Shown: positions 1-7,676 of the stretch, piece after piece
Layout: every line of letters begins with the position of its first letter
Position numbering within the stretch: the first letter of the stretch is position 1
DNA from: Turicibacter sp.
Lineage (GTDB): Bacteria; Bacillota_I; Bacilli_A; MOL361; Turicibacteraceae
Length of the DNA: 34,662 nt
Assembly: GCA_009780245.1 (NCBI GenBank)
Contig: WRAJ01000023.1
Span: 1-34,662, forward strand
Direction: 5' to 3'
Translations under genes and position numbers: made by a program
Notes under the pieces: model-generated
What the model was told of the DNA's origin: nothing
What the model saw: only the letters and a program-made list of their open reading frames with translations
Databases searched by the model: none

Positions 1-257
1 CCACCTGTGAAGATGATGTAATCTGCGTACCCATTTTCGTACAACCAAACGCCGTGCCGAATCCGTTCCAAAAAAACAGGTGATGGGTTATCGTGCCAAG
101 CAGCAGCGCCCAACACAATAACCGCATCCACTTGTTGGCGCTGATCGACATGACCAAATCGCCAAATACGCACCGCAGTAAAGCCCACATAAAAAACGAT
201 CAACAAAAGCGCAATCAAAAAAAACTTTAACATTTTCTTTCCACGTCTACGCTTCAT
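1..257 (-). CDS. DUF218 (YdcF/SanA/ElyC-like) membrane protein, 3' part cut by window edge
   Basis: Only the first 85 codons are present; the gene runs off the left edge. The N-terminus has a run of basic residues (MKRRRGKK), then one hydrophobic segment at about residues 9-28. The start of a DUF218 domain follows: D-A-V-I-V-L-G-A at about 44-51, then ERIRHGVWLYENG and YIIFTGG, which are typical of this fold. Family members are single-pass envelope proteins linked to cell-wall or undecaprenyl-lipid metabolism (SanA, ElyC in E. coli), but the reaction is poorly known. The ATG is preceded by AGGTGA nine bases upstream, and a sigma-A-like promoter sits 41 bases further up. It is read in the same direction as fetB but has its own promoter. 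Family call is firm, function is not. Confidence 0.8.
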   Translation of the reverse strand, partial: MKRRRGKKMLKFFLIALLLIVFYVGFTAVRIWRFGHVDQRQQVDAVIVLGAAAWHDNPSPVFLERIRHGVWLYENGYADYIIFTG

Positions 258-297
258 CGATTCGGTTCACCTACCCTACTATTACTTATTATTTGCC

Positions 298-326
298 ATA
301 CTACCAAAATCCAAACAAAGTTTCAA
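298..326 (-). promoter_or_regulatory. sigma-A-like promoter for the DUF218 gene
   Basis: Reading the minus strand, TTGAAA (326-321) is followed after exactly 17 bases by TAGTAT (303-298). It lies in the 77-base gap after fetB and points at the DUF218 gene. The -35 matches 5 of 6 consensus bases and the -10 matches 4 of 6. Confidence 0.5.
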
Positions 327-334
327 GTACAAAA

Positions 335-1102
335 TTAAATCAACAACTGATTCCGCTCGTTCCACAACGTCTTATACCCAAAATAAAGCGTACAAAACAC
401 CGATAAACACGTCACCGCTGCAATCGCAATAATGATCGAAATTTGATAAAGGATCGCCGTAATCGGCATCGCACCCGCTAGCATCTGACCGGTCATCATC
501 CCTGGTAACTTGATAATTCCCATGCTTGTCATGGTAATGATAGTAGGCAGTGTTGCGGTCTCTATCGCTTGATTGACTAACGGTAGCAACGTTTTCTGCG
601 GCGTCACGCCCATATTAATCAACGTATCAATCTGATGACGCTTAGCGGATAAGCTTTCTTTAAACGTCTTCATTCCGAGTGCAACACCACTGACGGCATT
701 CCCCACAATCATACCACTCAACGGAATCGCAAGCTGTGGATTAAAGAAGTTATCACCCAGAACGACCACGATATAAAAAGCTAAAATGGCTAAACCAGTT
801 ACTGATAGCGACACACAAATGATCATTTTGAACGTCTTGTTTAACTCTTTATGCTTCGATAAAATCATATGAATACTAAACCCTGTGATCACCGCCAAAT
901 AAGCAAGTGTAAACAGCGGGTGCGGACGTTCAAAAATAAAGGTCAAAATCGCCCCAGCCAATGCCAACTGAAACGTCATACGCAAACTAGCCACAATCAC
1001 AAGCTTAGACTGATTAATCTTACATTTTTTCATCACAGCCAAAATCACAATAAGCAACACATACACAAGGGTAAACTGATAAACGTCTAATAGTTCTGGC
1101 AT
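335..1102 (-). CDS. fetB: UPF0014/FetB-type ABC transporter permease
   Basis: This 255-residue protein is almost entirely hydrophobic, with about seven membrane segments. It carries the UPF0014 hallmark stretch around residues 130-200: LSGMIVGNAVSG, then a cytosolic loop with RHQIDTLINMG, then TATLPTIITMTSMGIIKLPGMM (split here only by name). E. coli FetB with the ATPase FetA exports iron and helps resist peroxide; the substrate here is inferred to be iron or another metal. The start codon overlaps the stop of the upstream ATPase gene by one base (TAATG) and has GGAGGTGAG just before it, so the two are translationally coupled. Length fits the family (about 260 residues). Confidence 0.88.
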   Translation of the reverse strand: MPELLDVYQFTLVYVLLIVILAVMKKCKINQSKLVIVASLRMTFQLALAGAILTFIFERPHPLFTLAYLAVITGFSIHMILSKHKELNKTFKMIICVSLSVTGLAILAFYIVVVLGDNFFNPQLAIPLSGMIVGNAVSGVALGMKTFKESLSAKRHQIDTLINMGVTPQKTLLPLVNQAIETATLPTIITMTSMGIIKLPGMMTGQMLAGAMPITAILYQISIIIAIAAVTCLSVFCTLYFGYKTLWNERNQLLI

Positions 1103-1728
1103 TACGCCTCACCTCCAAGTACAATCACATCGTCTGCGAAATTCTCCACGATTTCCTTATCGTGCGAGACGATCACCAACGATTTACCCTGCTCTTTGCA
1201 GTAGGCCTTAATGTTCCTCAACATCGCAAACCCATTTTTCTCATCCAGCGCACTCGTCGGCTCGTCCATTAACAACGCGTCAAATCCAAGTGCCAAGTGA
1301 ATCGCCACAAAAACTCGTTGTTTCTCACCACCAGATAACTCATACACACGCGCATCAAGCGGCATCACAATCGAACACATCGCTAAAAAATGGGTCATTT
1401 CCTCGCTACTCGGAGCAGCTTGGTCACGATAGTCAAAAAACAACTTAAAATTTTCTTCAATCGTATGCTCGTCAAACAAAACCGCGGATTGACTAACCAG
1501 TAAAACTTTGCGTCTTAGCACGATGGAATCAACGTCAGTTAACTTTTTTTCAACCCAATAAACGTGACCTTCGGTTGGGGTCAACACGCCGTTCAGCAAT
1601 TTGAGGAGTGTGCTCTTACCCACACCACTTTCCCCCGTGATAAAGGTTGCCGCCTTTTCTTTGATTTCGAAATTTGGATATTGAATAATGCCTTTGAAGG
1701 CGACGTTCTCTAATTTAAATAGTGCCAT
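1102..1728 (-). CDS. fetA: FetA-type ABC transporter ATP-binding protein
   Basis: A 208-residue ABC ATPase, short as usual for FetA partners. Visible motifs: Walker A GESGVGKST at 32-40, Q-loop glutamine in LLVSQ at about 76-80, signature LSGGEKQR at 131-138, Walker B ALLMDEPTSALD at 151-162, and the switch histidine in IVSHD at about 189. It pairs with the FetB-type permease directly downstream (one-base overlap), giving a two-gene transporter, probably a metal exporter. Start ATG is preceded by AAAAGGAGCG. No promoter is obvious in the 56 bases after asnA, so transcription may come from read-through of the asnA terminator or from a weak promoter not recognised here. Confidence 0.9.
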   Translation of the reverse strand: MALFKLENVAFKGIIQYPNFEIKEKAATFITGESGVGKSTLLKLLNGVLTPTEGHVYWVEKKLTDVDSIVLRRKVLLVSQSAVLFDEHTIEENFKLFFDYRDQAAPSSEEMTHFLAMCSIVMPLDARVYELSGGEKQRVFVAIHLALGFDALLMDEPTSALDEKNGFAMLRNIKAYCKEQGKSLVIVSHDKEIVENFADDVIVLGGEA

Positions 1729-1761
1729 TAAGCATCGCTCCTTTTGGTTTTTCAGCTACAC

Positions 1762-1799
1762 AAAAAAAGTTATTCAACGAGCTCTTAGAGTAGTTGAAT
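1762..1799 (-). terminator. asnA terminator hairpin
   Basis: Arms ATTCAAC (1799-1793) and GTTGAAT (1778-1772) plus inner CTC/GAG pairs form a stem with a small internal loop that overlaps the last codons of asnA. The stem is followed by seven T residues on the minus strand (1768-1762). Confidence 0.7.
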
Positions 1800-2792
1800 T
1801 CCTTTTTCTTTACAAATCTTTTTCGTCGCATCGTCCCATAATCCGGCTTGTACCTGTCCAATGTGAACTTTGTTTAAAAAGTACATGCACAATCGGCTCT
1901 GCCCGATACCACCGCCGATCGTGTAAGGCAGCTCACCAGCTAACAATTTCTGATGATATGCTAGCTCCAAGCGATCTTCGGCGTCTTTTTCTTTGATCTG
2001 TGCCAGCAAGGCTTTTTCATCAACACGGATGCCCATTGAGCTTAACTCAAGTGCCATGTCTAATTGGTCGAACCAAAATAAAATATCACCGTTTAATTCC
2101 CAATCGTCATAATCAGGTGCCCGTGTGTCGTGTTTCACGCCACTTTTCAGCTTGCCACCAACGCCGATCACAAAGACAGCTTTGTGCAATTTTGTAATTT
2201 CATGCTCACGCGCATCCGGGGCTAAATCCGGATACAGATCTTCCAGCTCCTGTGACGTAATAAACGTGATGTCTTCTGGCAACGTTGCCGGCAACCACGG
2301 GTAACGCCTAGTCACTAAATCTTGAATGCGCCTAAACGACGTGTAAATTTTCCGCACAATGCCTTTTAGAAATGCGACGTTACGATCTTCCTGATTGATA
2401 ATTAGCTCCCAATCCCACTGATCCACGTAAATCGAATGCGTATTATCGAGGTCCTCGTCCTTACGAATCGCGTTCATATCGGTATAAATCCCTTCACCGA
2501 CTAACAAACCATAATCTGCCAGTGCTTGACGTTTCCACTTCGCCAAGGAATGGACGATCTCCACCGTTTTATCGCCAACGTCTTTTGACGTAAAGGTGAC
2601 CGCGTCTTCCAAGCCATTTAAATTATCGTTTAAACCCGTATCGGTGGTTACAAATAAAGGTGCACTCACACGCATCAAATGAAGCTCTGACGATAAAAAC
2701 GCTTCAAAGCTATCCTTCAGCAATTTAATCGCCACTTGCGTCTCTTTCAAATCTAAGCAATCGTTATAATCTTTCGCTTCAAAAAATTTCAT
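1785..2792 (-). CDS. asnA: Aspartate-ammonia ligase (ammonia-dependent asparagine synthetase A)
   Basis: Makes asparagine from aspartate, ammonia and ATP (AMP-forming); cytosolic, class II aminoacyl-tRNA-synthetase-like fold. Supporting stretches: LMRVSAPLF, the VEIVHSLAKWKR block, IYVDQWDWE, and the C-terminal TIGGGIGQSRLCM motif that forms the nucleotide site. The ATG at 2792 is chosen, giving 335 residues (E. coli AsnA has 330). A GTG four codons upstream lies inside the ribosome site GGAGGTG and cannot be the start. The gene is single, between the nrdG terminator and its own terminator. An extended -10 element precedes it. No T-box leader fits in the 88-base gap, so tRNA-Asn control is not supported here. 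Confidence 0.96.
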   Translation of the reverse strand: MKFFEAKDYNDCLDLKETQVAIKLLKDSFEAFLSSELHLMRVSAPLFVTTDTGLNDNLNGLEDAVTFTSKDVGDKTVEIVHSLAKWKRQALADYGLLVGEGIYTDMNAIRKDEDLDNTHSIYVDQWDWELIINQEDRNVAFLKGIVRKIYTSFRRIQDLVTRRYPWLPATLPEDITFITSQELEDLYPDLAPDAREHEITKLHKAVFVIGVGGKLKSGVKHDTRAPDYDDWELNGDILFWFDQLDMALELSSMGIRVDEKALLAQIKEKDAEDRLELAYHQKLLAGELPYTIGGGIGQSRLCMYFLNKVHIGQVQAGLWDDATKKICKEKGIQLL

Positions 2793-2825
2793 AAACGCTT
2801 GCACCTCCGTTAAGTTTTGAAAAAT

Positions 2826-2836
2826 ATTTTACCACA
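2826..2836 (-). promoter_or_regulatory. extended -10 element before asnA
   Basis: On the minus strand TGTGGTAAAAT combines a TRTG -16 motif with a TAAAAT -10 box. It lies 34 bases before the asnA start and directly after the T-tract of the nrdG terminator. No good -35 is seen, which is tolerated by extended -10 promoters. Confidence 0.4.
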
Positions 2837-2874
2837 AAAAAAGCCAGATTACCACAGTAGAATAGCCTAGCTTT
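2836..2874 (-). terminator. nrdG terminator
   Basis: Minus-strand arms AAGCTAG (2873-2867) and CTGGCTT (2847-2841) pair over 7 bp with one G-U, and the hairpin ends in seven T residues. It starts just after the nrdG stop. Confidence 0.7.
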
Positions 2875-2880
2875 ACGTTT

Positions 2881-3387
2881 TCATTCATAACTTTCGAGCA
2901 TTTGCACCGCGCCGCTGGCCATTGACCGCGAAATATCGATGATCCGTTGATTACTGCTGCCTCTAAATCGTAACTTGAGATTCTTGAGTGATTCAACGAA
3001 CAAACCATCGACTAACACGTCGCAAAAGGAGAGAATCTCTCGCCGCTTTTTATCGGCCAAAATCTCCTCGTACGTGTACCCGGAATAAAGCCAAATGCTC
3101 TTGCCCACCTCAGACTTGATTCGCTGCACTAAATGCAACAAGTCGTCGTCCCCAATCTGGTCCATCGGCTCGCCCCCTAAAATCGTCACCCCTTTTATTT
3201 GCGAGTCGGTCATGATCTCAATAAATTCATCCTCAACCTGTTTGCTCCACTTTCCCCCATAGTTAAAGCGCATGTAGTCCTGATTAAAACAACCCGGGCA
3301 GTTATGCGTGCACCCCGAAACAAACAAGCTAGCGCGAACACCCGGCCCGTTGGCAATGTCGTATTTTCTAATTTGTGCGTAGTTCAT
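2881..3387 (-). CDS. nrdG: Anaerobic ribonucleotide reductase activating protein (radical SAM)
   Basis: NrdG uses S-adenosylmethionine and a 4Fe-4S cluster to make the glycyl radical of NrdD, which produces dNTPs without oxygen. The cluster motif C-T-H-N-C-P-G-C is at residues 26-33 (Cys26, Cys30, Cys33), preceded by GPGVRASLFVSG. The GGEPMD motif of radical SAM enzymes follows at 71-76. The start is set at the ATG at 3387 (168 residues), which has GGGAGG nine bases upstream; the longer reading frame would translate the topA terminator hairpin. The partner nrdD is not in the window, which is unusual because the two are often adjacent. It implies that the organism can grow anaerobically. Confidence 0.92.
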   Translation of the reverse strand: MNYAQIRKYDIANGPGVRASLFVSGCTHNCPGCFNQDYMRFNYGGKWSKQVEDEFIEIMTDSQIKGVTILGGEPMDQIGDDDLLHLVQRIKSEVGKSIWLYSGYTYEEILADKKRREILSFCDVLVDGLFVESLKNLKLRFRGSSNQRIIDISRSMASGAVQMLESYE

Positions 3388-3411
3388 CGGTGGTCGCCTC
3401 CCATTTTCAAG

Positions 3412-3447
3412 AAAAAAGCAATATCTCATTATATCAGATATCGCTTT
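3412..3447 (-). terminator. topA terminator hairpin, loop carries a TATAAT box
   Basis: Arms AAAGCGATATCT (3447-3436) and AGATATTGCTTT (3426-3415) form a 12-bp stem with one G-U pair, ending in six T residues. The loop contains TATAAT (3433-3428), which could serve as the -10 of an nrdG promoter, although no good -35 is found at the right distance. Confidence 0.8.
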
Positions 3448-3453
3448 AAAGTG

Positions 3454-5535
3454 CTATTCTTTATTTTCAGTTTCTTTGTAGTCACATTCTTTACTCGGAC
3501 ACGTCACAATTTCGTCCTTACCCTTCAGCGTCAGAACACTCTCACACTGCGGACACTTTCGATCAATCGGCTTATCCCAATAAGCTTGGTCACATTTCGG
3601 ATACTGATTACAACCGTAGAAAATACGTCCACGCTTCGAACGCTTCAACACAATTTCACCCGAGTGGCACTTTGGACATTCAACACCAGTCCCGTTATCT
3701 TCCGTCACACCTTCGGTGGCGTCTTTCTTGATGTGCTTACAAGCCGGGTAATTGCTACACGCCACAAACTCACCGTAACGACCGCGACGTACCACCAGTG
3801 GATGCCCACATTCCGGACAATCTTCACCGACTTCTTTCGGTGCAATTTTTTCCATCTTTTCATTGGCAGTTTCAACAAGCGGAATAAAACGGTCATAGAA
3901 ATCCTTGAGCTCAATGTGCCACACTTTTTCACCGCGGGCAATTTCATCTAAGTCGTTTTCCATCTTCGCCGTGTATTCCACGTTAATCAAATTCGAGAAG
4001 AACTCGTCGAGCTTATCGCTCGTTAAAATCCCTTGATCCGTCGGCTTAAAGCGACGCTCTTCCAAATTCACGTACCCGCGGGCTTTCAAAGTATCCATCG
4101 TCTGTGCATACGTCGACGGACGCCCAATCCCAAGTTCTTCCATCTCGCGGATTAAACGCGCCTCTGAATAACGGGCTGGTGGTTGTGTGAAGTGTTGCGT
4201 CGGTGTGATGCTCTGATTCGCAACTTCCATCCCTTCTGCTAAATCAGCTGGCAACATTTCATTCTTCGTGTTTTCGAAGCTATACACTTTTAAATACCCG
4301 TCAAATACCAAAATCTGACCGTTCGCACGGAAATTATAATCCCCTGATTTAATGTCGATCGACGTGGCCTCAACGGTTGCATCCGCCATTAAAGACGCAA
4401 CGGCACGTTCCCAGATTAACTTATACAGTTTAAACTCGTCTGGTTTTAAGTACGATTTGATTGAATCCGGCGTTCTAGACACTGATGAAGGACGGATCGC
4501 CTCGTGTGCCTCTTGCGCGTTTTTGCTTTTCTTGCCGTTGCCCGTGCCTTTCCCGACAAATTTATCTCCGTATTCTTTATTAACAAACTCTTTTGCTTCA
4601 CCGACGAAGACGTCCGACAGCTTCGTTGAATCCGTACGCATATACGTGATCAGACCCACCGCTTCGCCGCCAACGCTTACCCCTTCGTACAGCTTCTGCG
4701 CCGTTGACATCGTCTTTCTCGCATTAAAACCAAGCCTTGAACTGGCTTCCTGCTGTAGCGTCGACGTGATAAACGGTGCTTTCGGCGATTTCTTGCGGTT
4801 CTTCTTCTCAATCTTCTCGATCACATAAGGCGCCGCTAACGCATTCACGTGCCCCATCGCCTCTTCTTCGTTTGAAATTTCAAGCTTCTTGCCTTTGTAC
4901 TTGTTAAGTTCCGCTTCAACCTGTGACGCACCGGCACCAAAAATACCGTGGATGTGCCAATACTCTTCACTCACAAACGCTTGGATTTCACGCTCTTTGT
5001 TCACGATCAAACGTAAAGCGACCGATTGAACCCGCCCAGCGCTTTTACTTTTAATCTTATTCTGTAATAACTTAGATAACTTAAACCCGATGATCCGGTC
5101 CACAATGCGGCGACTTTCTTGCGAACGCACCAAATCCATGTCGATCTTACGTGGAATCTTAAACGCATCCACCACCGCATTTTTCGTAATCTCATTAAAC
5201 ACCACACGGTTGTCTAGGTCAGTATCCACCTCTAACACATCCGCTAAGTGCCAACTAATCGCTTCACCTTCGCGATCCGGATCGGTTGCCAGATAAACAA
5301 AATCAGCGTTTTTCGCTGCCAGCTTCAATTCTTTAATGACTTTTGACTTCCCTGTCGCGTTTTTATAATTAGCCGCAAACTGATTGTCAACGTCCACGCC
5401 TAAACCACCTGGGCCCGTTGTTGCTAAATCACGAATGTGCCCCACACTCGATAACACCACATAATCTTTCCCCAAATAATTTTCAATTGTCTTCGCCTTT
5501 GCTGGCGACTCCACAATAACTAACTTCTTCGACAT
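3454..5535 (-). CDS. topA: DNA topoisomerase I (type IA)
   Basis: Relaxes negative supercoils by single-strand passage. The 693 residues match Gram-positive TopA (about 690). The Toprim domain begins KLVIVESPAKAKTIE (residues 4-18), with the acidic D-P-D-R-E-G motif at 85-90. The catalytic tyrosine is Tyr298 in GLITYMRTDST. After about residue 580 come C-terminal zinc-binding repeats: CPECGHP with CSNYPAC, CPKCHSG with CNQYPKC, and a last one with CPQC and CPSKEC. The start ATG follows AAGGGAAG. A textbook promoter lies 58 bases upstream, divergent from psuK. In many Bacilli topA follows dprA; here it stands alone. Confidence 0.97.
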   Translation of the reverse strand: MSKKLVIVESPAKAKTIENYLGKDYVVLSSVGHIRDLATTGPGGLGVDVDNQFAANYKNATGKSKVIKELKLAAKNADFVYLATDPDREGEAISWHLADVLEVDTDLDNRVVFNEITKNAVVDAFKIPRKIDMDLVRSQESRRIVDRIIGFKLSKLLQNKIKSKSAGRVQSVALRLIVNKEREIQAFVSEEYWHIHGIFGAGASQVEAELNKYKGKKLEISNEEEAMGHVNALAAPYVIEKIEKKNRKKSPKAPFITSTLQQEASSRLGFNARKTMSTAQKLYEGVSVGGEAVGLITYMRTDSTKLSDVFVGEAKEFVNKEYGDKFVGKGTGNGKKSKNAQEAHEAIRPSSVSRTPDSIKSYLKPDEFKLYKLIWERAVASLMADATVEATSIDIKSGDYNFRANGQILVFDGYLKVYSFENTKNEMLPADLAEGMEVANQSITPTQHFTQPPARYSEARLIREMEELGIGRPSTYAQTMDTLKARGYVNLEERRFKPTDQGILTSDKLDEFFSNLINVEYTAKMENDLDEIARGEKVWHIELKDFYDRFIPLVETANEKMEKIAPKEVGEDCPECGHPLVVRRGRYGEFVACSNYPACKHIKKDATEGVTEDNGTGVECPKCHSGEIVLKRSKRGRIFYGCNQYPKCDQAYWDKPIDRKCPQCESVLTLKGKDEIVTCPSKECDYKETENKE

Positions 5536-5592
5536 CGCAACTCTTCCCTTTCTATACTATTAGAACTTTCTTTAAAAAACCAAATTGTTTGA

Positions 5593-5621
5593 ATTATACC
5601 TCAAATATTTATTCTTGTCAA
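5593..5621 (-). promoter_or_regulatory. consensus sigma-A promoter of topA
   Basis: Minus strand TTGACA (5621-5616), 17-base spacer, TATAAT (5598-5593). Both boxes are perfect matches and the spacing is ideal, so this should be a very strong promoter, 58 bases before the topA start. Confidence 0.92.
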
Positions 5622-5660
5622 ATGAAATTTTTTTAAACTCCCTTTTAAAACTTTTATTTT

Positions 5661-5671
5661 TGTGGTAAACT
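5661..5671 (+). promoter_or_regulatory. extended -10 element before psuK
   Basis: TGTGGTAAACT combines the TRTG -16 motif with a TAAACT -10 box, 34 bases before the psuK start and divergent from the topA promoter. No convincing -35 is present. Confidence 0.4.
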
Positions 5672-5705
5672 TTTCGAGGGGTCTTGATAAGGAGGGCTCT
5701 TAAAC

Positions 5706-6635
5706 ATGGATAATAAACGGATAACTTGTATTGGTGGGGCAAATATCGATCGGAAAGCTGTGGCCAAAGATGACATTCGTTATCGTTCTTCTAACCCGGT
5801 TAATACAACGGAATCCTTTGGCGGTGTCGCAAGGAATGTTGCGGAGAATTTAGCTAAGCTAGGGAATGGTGTTTCACTCTTCAGTGTTGTTGGCGATGAT
5901 TCGGAAGGGCGCAGTGTTTTAGCTGATTCGGTGTGCAAAAACATCGACGTGGCGTTAACGAAAGTCGCTAAGGAGGGTCGTACCGGCACTTATACCGCTG
6001 TGTTGGATGGCGATGGTGAAATGGTGCTTGCTTTAGCTGATATGGCGATTTACGACCAATTTACATCGGATGTCATCGCTAACAGCTGGGAGGCGCTTGT
6101 GACAAGTGAGGCGATTTTTATGGACACGAACCTTTCGAGCGAGGCGATTGCTGAGGTGATTAGTAGGTGTGAAAAAGAAAGCATTCGGTTGTACATCGAC
6201 CCGGTTTCTTCGTTGAAAGCTAAGAAACTTCCTCGGGATTTAAGTGGTGTGAGTGTGCTTTTCCCCAATCTTGAAGAAGCGGAAGAGTTAAGTGGCATTC
6301 GCATAAAATCCTCGGCTGATTATCAAGTGGTGGCGGATGCTCTTAAGGCGCACGGGGTGGAAAATGTCGTGATGACGCTCGGTAGCGAAGGAATTTTTTA
6401 TTCATCACCGACGGGTAGCGGACAGCTTTTGCCTTACTCGGTTGAGATCGTTGATGTGACGGGCGCGGGCGATGCTTTGACTGCGGGCGTTATGTCTGCG
6501 ATGATTCAAGGTTGTGATTTAGAAGTTGCTTGCCGATACGGTTTGGCAGCGGCGGCTTTCGCCTTGCAGACTGAGCAATCGGTTGCGCCTGATTTGAGTT
6601 TAGAACATTTAACTGCATACATAAAGGAGAATTAG
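5706..6635 (+). CDS. psuK: Pseudouridine kinase (PfkB/ribokinase family)
   Basis: Phosphorylates pseudouridine at the 5' position, feeding PsuG. The 309-residue protein has the PfkB N-terminal pattern GGANID (10-15) and FGGVARN (38-44), and the C-terminal signature [12 protein letters not shown] (250-261), where Asp256 is the expected catalytic base. PfkB enzymes share these motifs, so the substrate is inferred from the neighbour: the next gene is psuG, overlapping by one base, as in known pseudouridine-degradation pairs. The start ATG is preceded by AAGGAGGG nine bases upstream. It is divergent from topA with its own extended -10. No pseudouridine transporter gene is adjacent, so the substrate may come from internal RNA turnover or a distant carrier. 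Confidence 0.9.
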   Translation: MDNKRITCIGGANIDRKAVAKDDIRYRSSNPVNTTESFGGVARNVAENLAKLGNGVSLFSVVGDDSEGRSVLADSVCKNIDVALTKVAKEGRTGTYTAVLDGDGEMVLALADMAIYDQFTSDVIANSWEALVTSEAIFMDTNLSSEAIAEVISRCEKESIRLYIDPVSSLKAKKLPRDLSGVSVLFPNLEEAEELSGIRIKSSADYQVVADALKAHGVENVVMTLGSEGIFYSSPTGSGQLLPYSVEIVDVTGAGDALTAGVMSAMIQGCDLEVACRYGLAAAAFALQTEQSVAPDLSLEHLTAYIKEN

Positions 6636-7552
6636 TGACTATGAAACAATTTTTATCATTTTCAGCAGAAGTACAAGCAGCAAAGGAAAACGGAAAGCCG
6701 ATTGTCGCGTTAGAATCGACGATTATTTCGCACGGGATGCCTTACCCAGAGAACGTGGCAATGGCGAAACGTTGCGAGCAAATCATTCGCGATGCCGGTG
6801 CAGTGCCAGCAACGATTGCGTTGATGAACGGGGAAATTAAAATCGGTTTGGAAGAAGCGGATTTAGAAGCATTAGGCTCGCATGCGAACGTGGCCAAAGT
6901 AAGTCGTCGTGACTTCCCGTACATTTTGGCTTCGGGGAAAATCGGGGCAACCACAGTCGCAGCCACGATGATTGCCGCAGAGTTGGCTGGTATTGCTGTT
7001 TTTGCAACCGGTGGCATTGGTGGCGTGCATCGCGAAGGTGAAGTAACGATGGATGTTTCTGCTGATTTACAAGAGTTGGCGATGACTAATGTGGCGGTCG
7101 TTTGTGCCGGGGCAAAGTCAATCCTTGATATCGGCCGCACACTGGAATATTTAGAGACGCATGGTGTGCCAGTGGTGGGATATAAAACAGACAAGTTCCC
7201 GTCTTTTTACTCGCGTGTCAGTGAGTTTGGCGTCGACTTCCGGTTAGATACAGCGGCTGCAGTAGCAGAAGTCATGGCCACAAAATGGTCATTAGGCCTA
7301 GACGGCGGGTTGATTATCGCTAACCCAGTCCCTGCTGAGTCGGAATTCCCGTATGAGGACATCGAAGCGATTACCCAGCAAGCGCTTAACGAAGCCAAAG
7401 AAAAAGGCATTACCGGAAAAGATATCACGCCGTTTCTACTCGGAAAGATCAAAGACTTAACTGCTGGAAAAAGCTTGGAAACGAATATTGCGTTAGTGTA
7501 TCACAACGCCGAGGTGGCGGCGCATCTTGCCGTGGCTTATCAGAACAGTTAA
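6635..7552 (+). CDS. psuG: Pseudouridine-5'-phosphate glycosidase
   Basis: Splits pseudouridine 5'-phosphate into uracil and ribose 5-phosphate, breaking the C-glycosidic bond. It has the family pattern: [14 protein letters not shown] around 25-38 (Glu27), TGGIGGVHR with TMDVSADL around 125-145 (Asp140), and [15 protein letters not shown] with Lys161, the residue matching the Schiff-base lysine of E. coli PsuG (numbering from the GTG start). Length 305 fits the family (about 310). Two starts are possible: GTG at 6635, overlapping the psuK stop and five bases after AAGGAG, or ATG at 6641, eleven bases after it. Cotranscribed with psuK and closed by a strong terminator. Confidence 0.96.
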   Translation: MTMKQFLSFSAEVQAAKENGKPIVALESTIISHGMPYPENVAMAKRCEQIIRDAGAVPATIALMNGEIKIGLEEADLEALGSHANVAKVSRRDFPYILASGKIGATTVAATMIAAELAGIAVFATGGIGGVHREGEVTMDVSADLQELAMTNVAVVCAGAKSILDIGRTLEYLETHGVPVVGYKTDKFPSFYSRVSEFGVDFRLDTAAAVAEVMATKWSLGLDGGLIIANPVPAESEFPYEDIEAITQQALNEAKEKGITGKDITPFLLGKIKDLTAGKSLETNIALVYHNAEVAAHLAVAYQNS

Positions 7553-7576
7553 TACTAATTCAAGCTTTTACAGCAT

Positions 7577-7618
7577 AAAACTCGCATGGCGGATTGTCCC
7601 GATGCGAGTTTTAATTTT
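7577..7618. terminator. two-way terminator after psuG
   Basis: Arms AAAACTCGCAT (7577-7587) and ATGCGAGTTTT (7602-7612) form a perfect 11-bp stem with a 14-base loop. The ends are T-rich in both directions, so it can end psuKG on the plus strand and the permease transcript on the minus strand. Confidence 0.88.
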
Positions 7619-7619
7619 G

Positions 7620-7658
7620 CTAAATTGACTGGCGATTTTCAGCGTTAATGATGTTCAT
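7620..7658 (-). pseudogene. 12-codon stub with strong ribosome site, likely remnant of the partner ABC ATPase gene
   Basis: Nineteen bases after the permease stop, an ATG is preceded by GGAGG at good spacing. It opens a frame of only 12 codons, MNIINAENRQSI, that ends in TAG immediately before the terminator stem. The first seven or eight residues resemble the opening beta-strand of MacB/LolD-type ABC ATPases (M-N-I-I-x-x-x-N), which normally lie next to an FtsX-type permease. I infer that an ATPase gene was deleted here, leaving its start and the downstream terminator. The alternative is a genuine tiny leader peptide. Twelve codons are too few for a firm homology claim. Confidence 0.4.
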
Positions 7659-7676
7659 AACCGTTCCTCCGAATCC

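Noticed and set aside
2793..2804. Upstream GTG start for asnA
   Set aside because: It lies within the ribosome site GGAGGTG; the ATG at 2792 has ideal spacing.
3388..3429. Longer N-terminus for nrdG from 3429
   Set aside because: It would translate the topA terminator hairpin and has no ribosome site; the family start matches the ATG at 3387.
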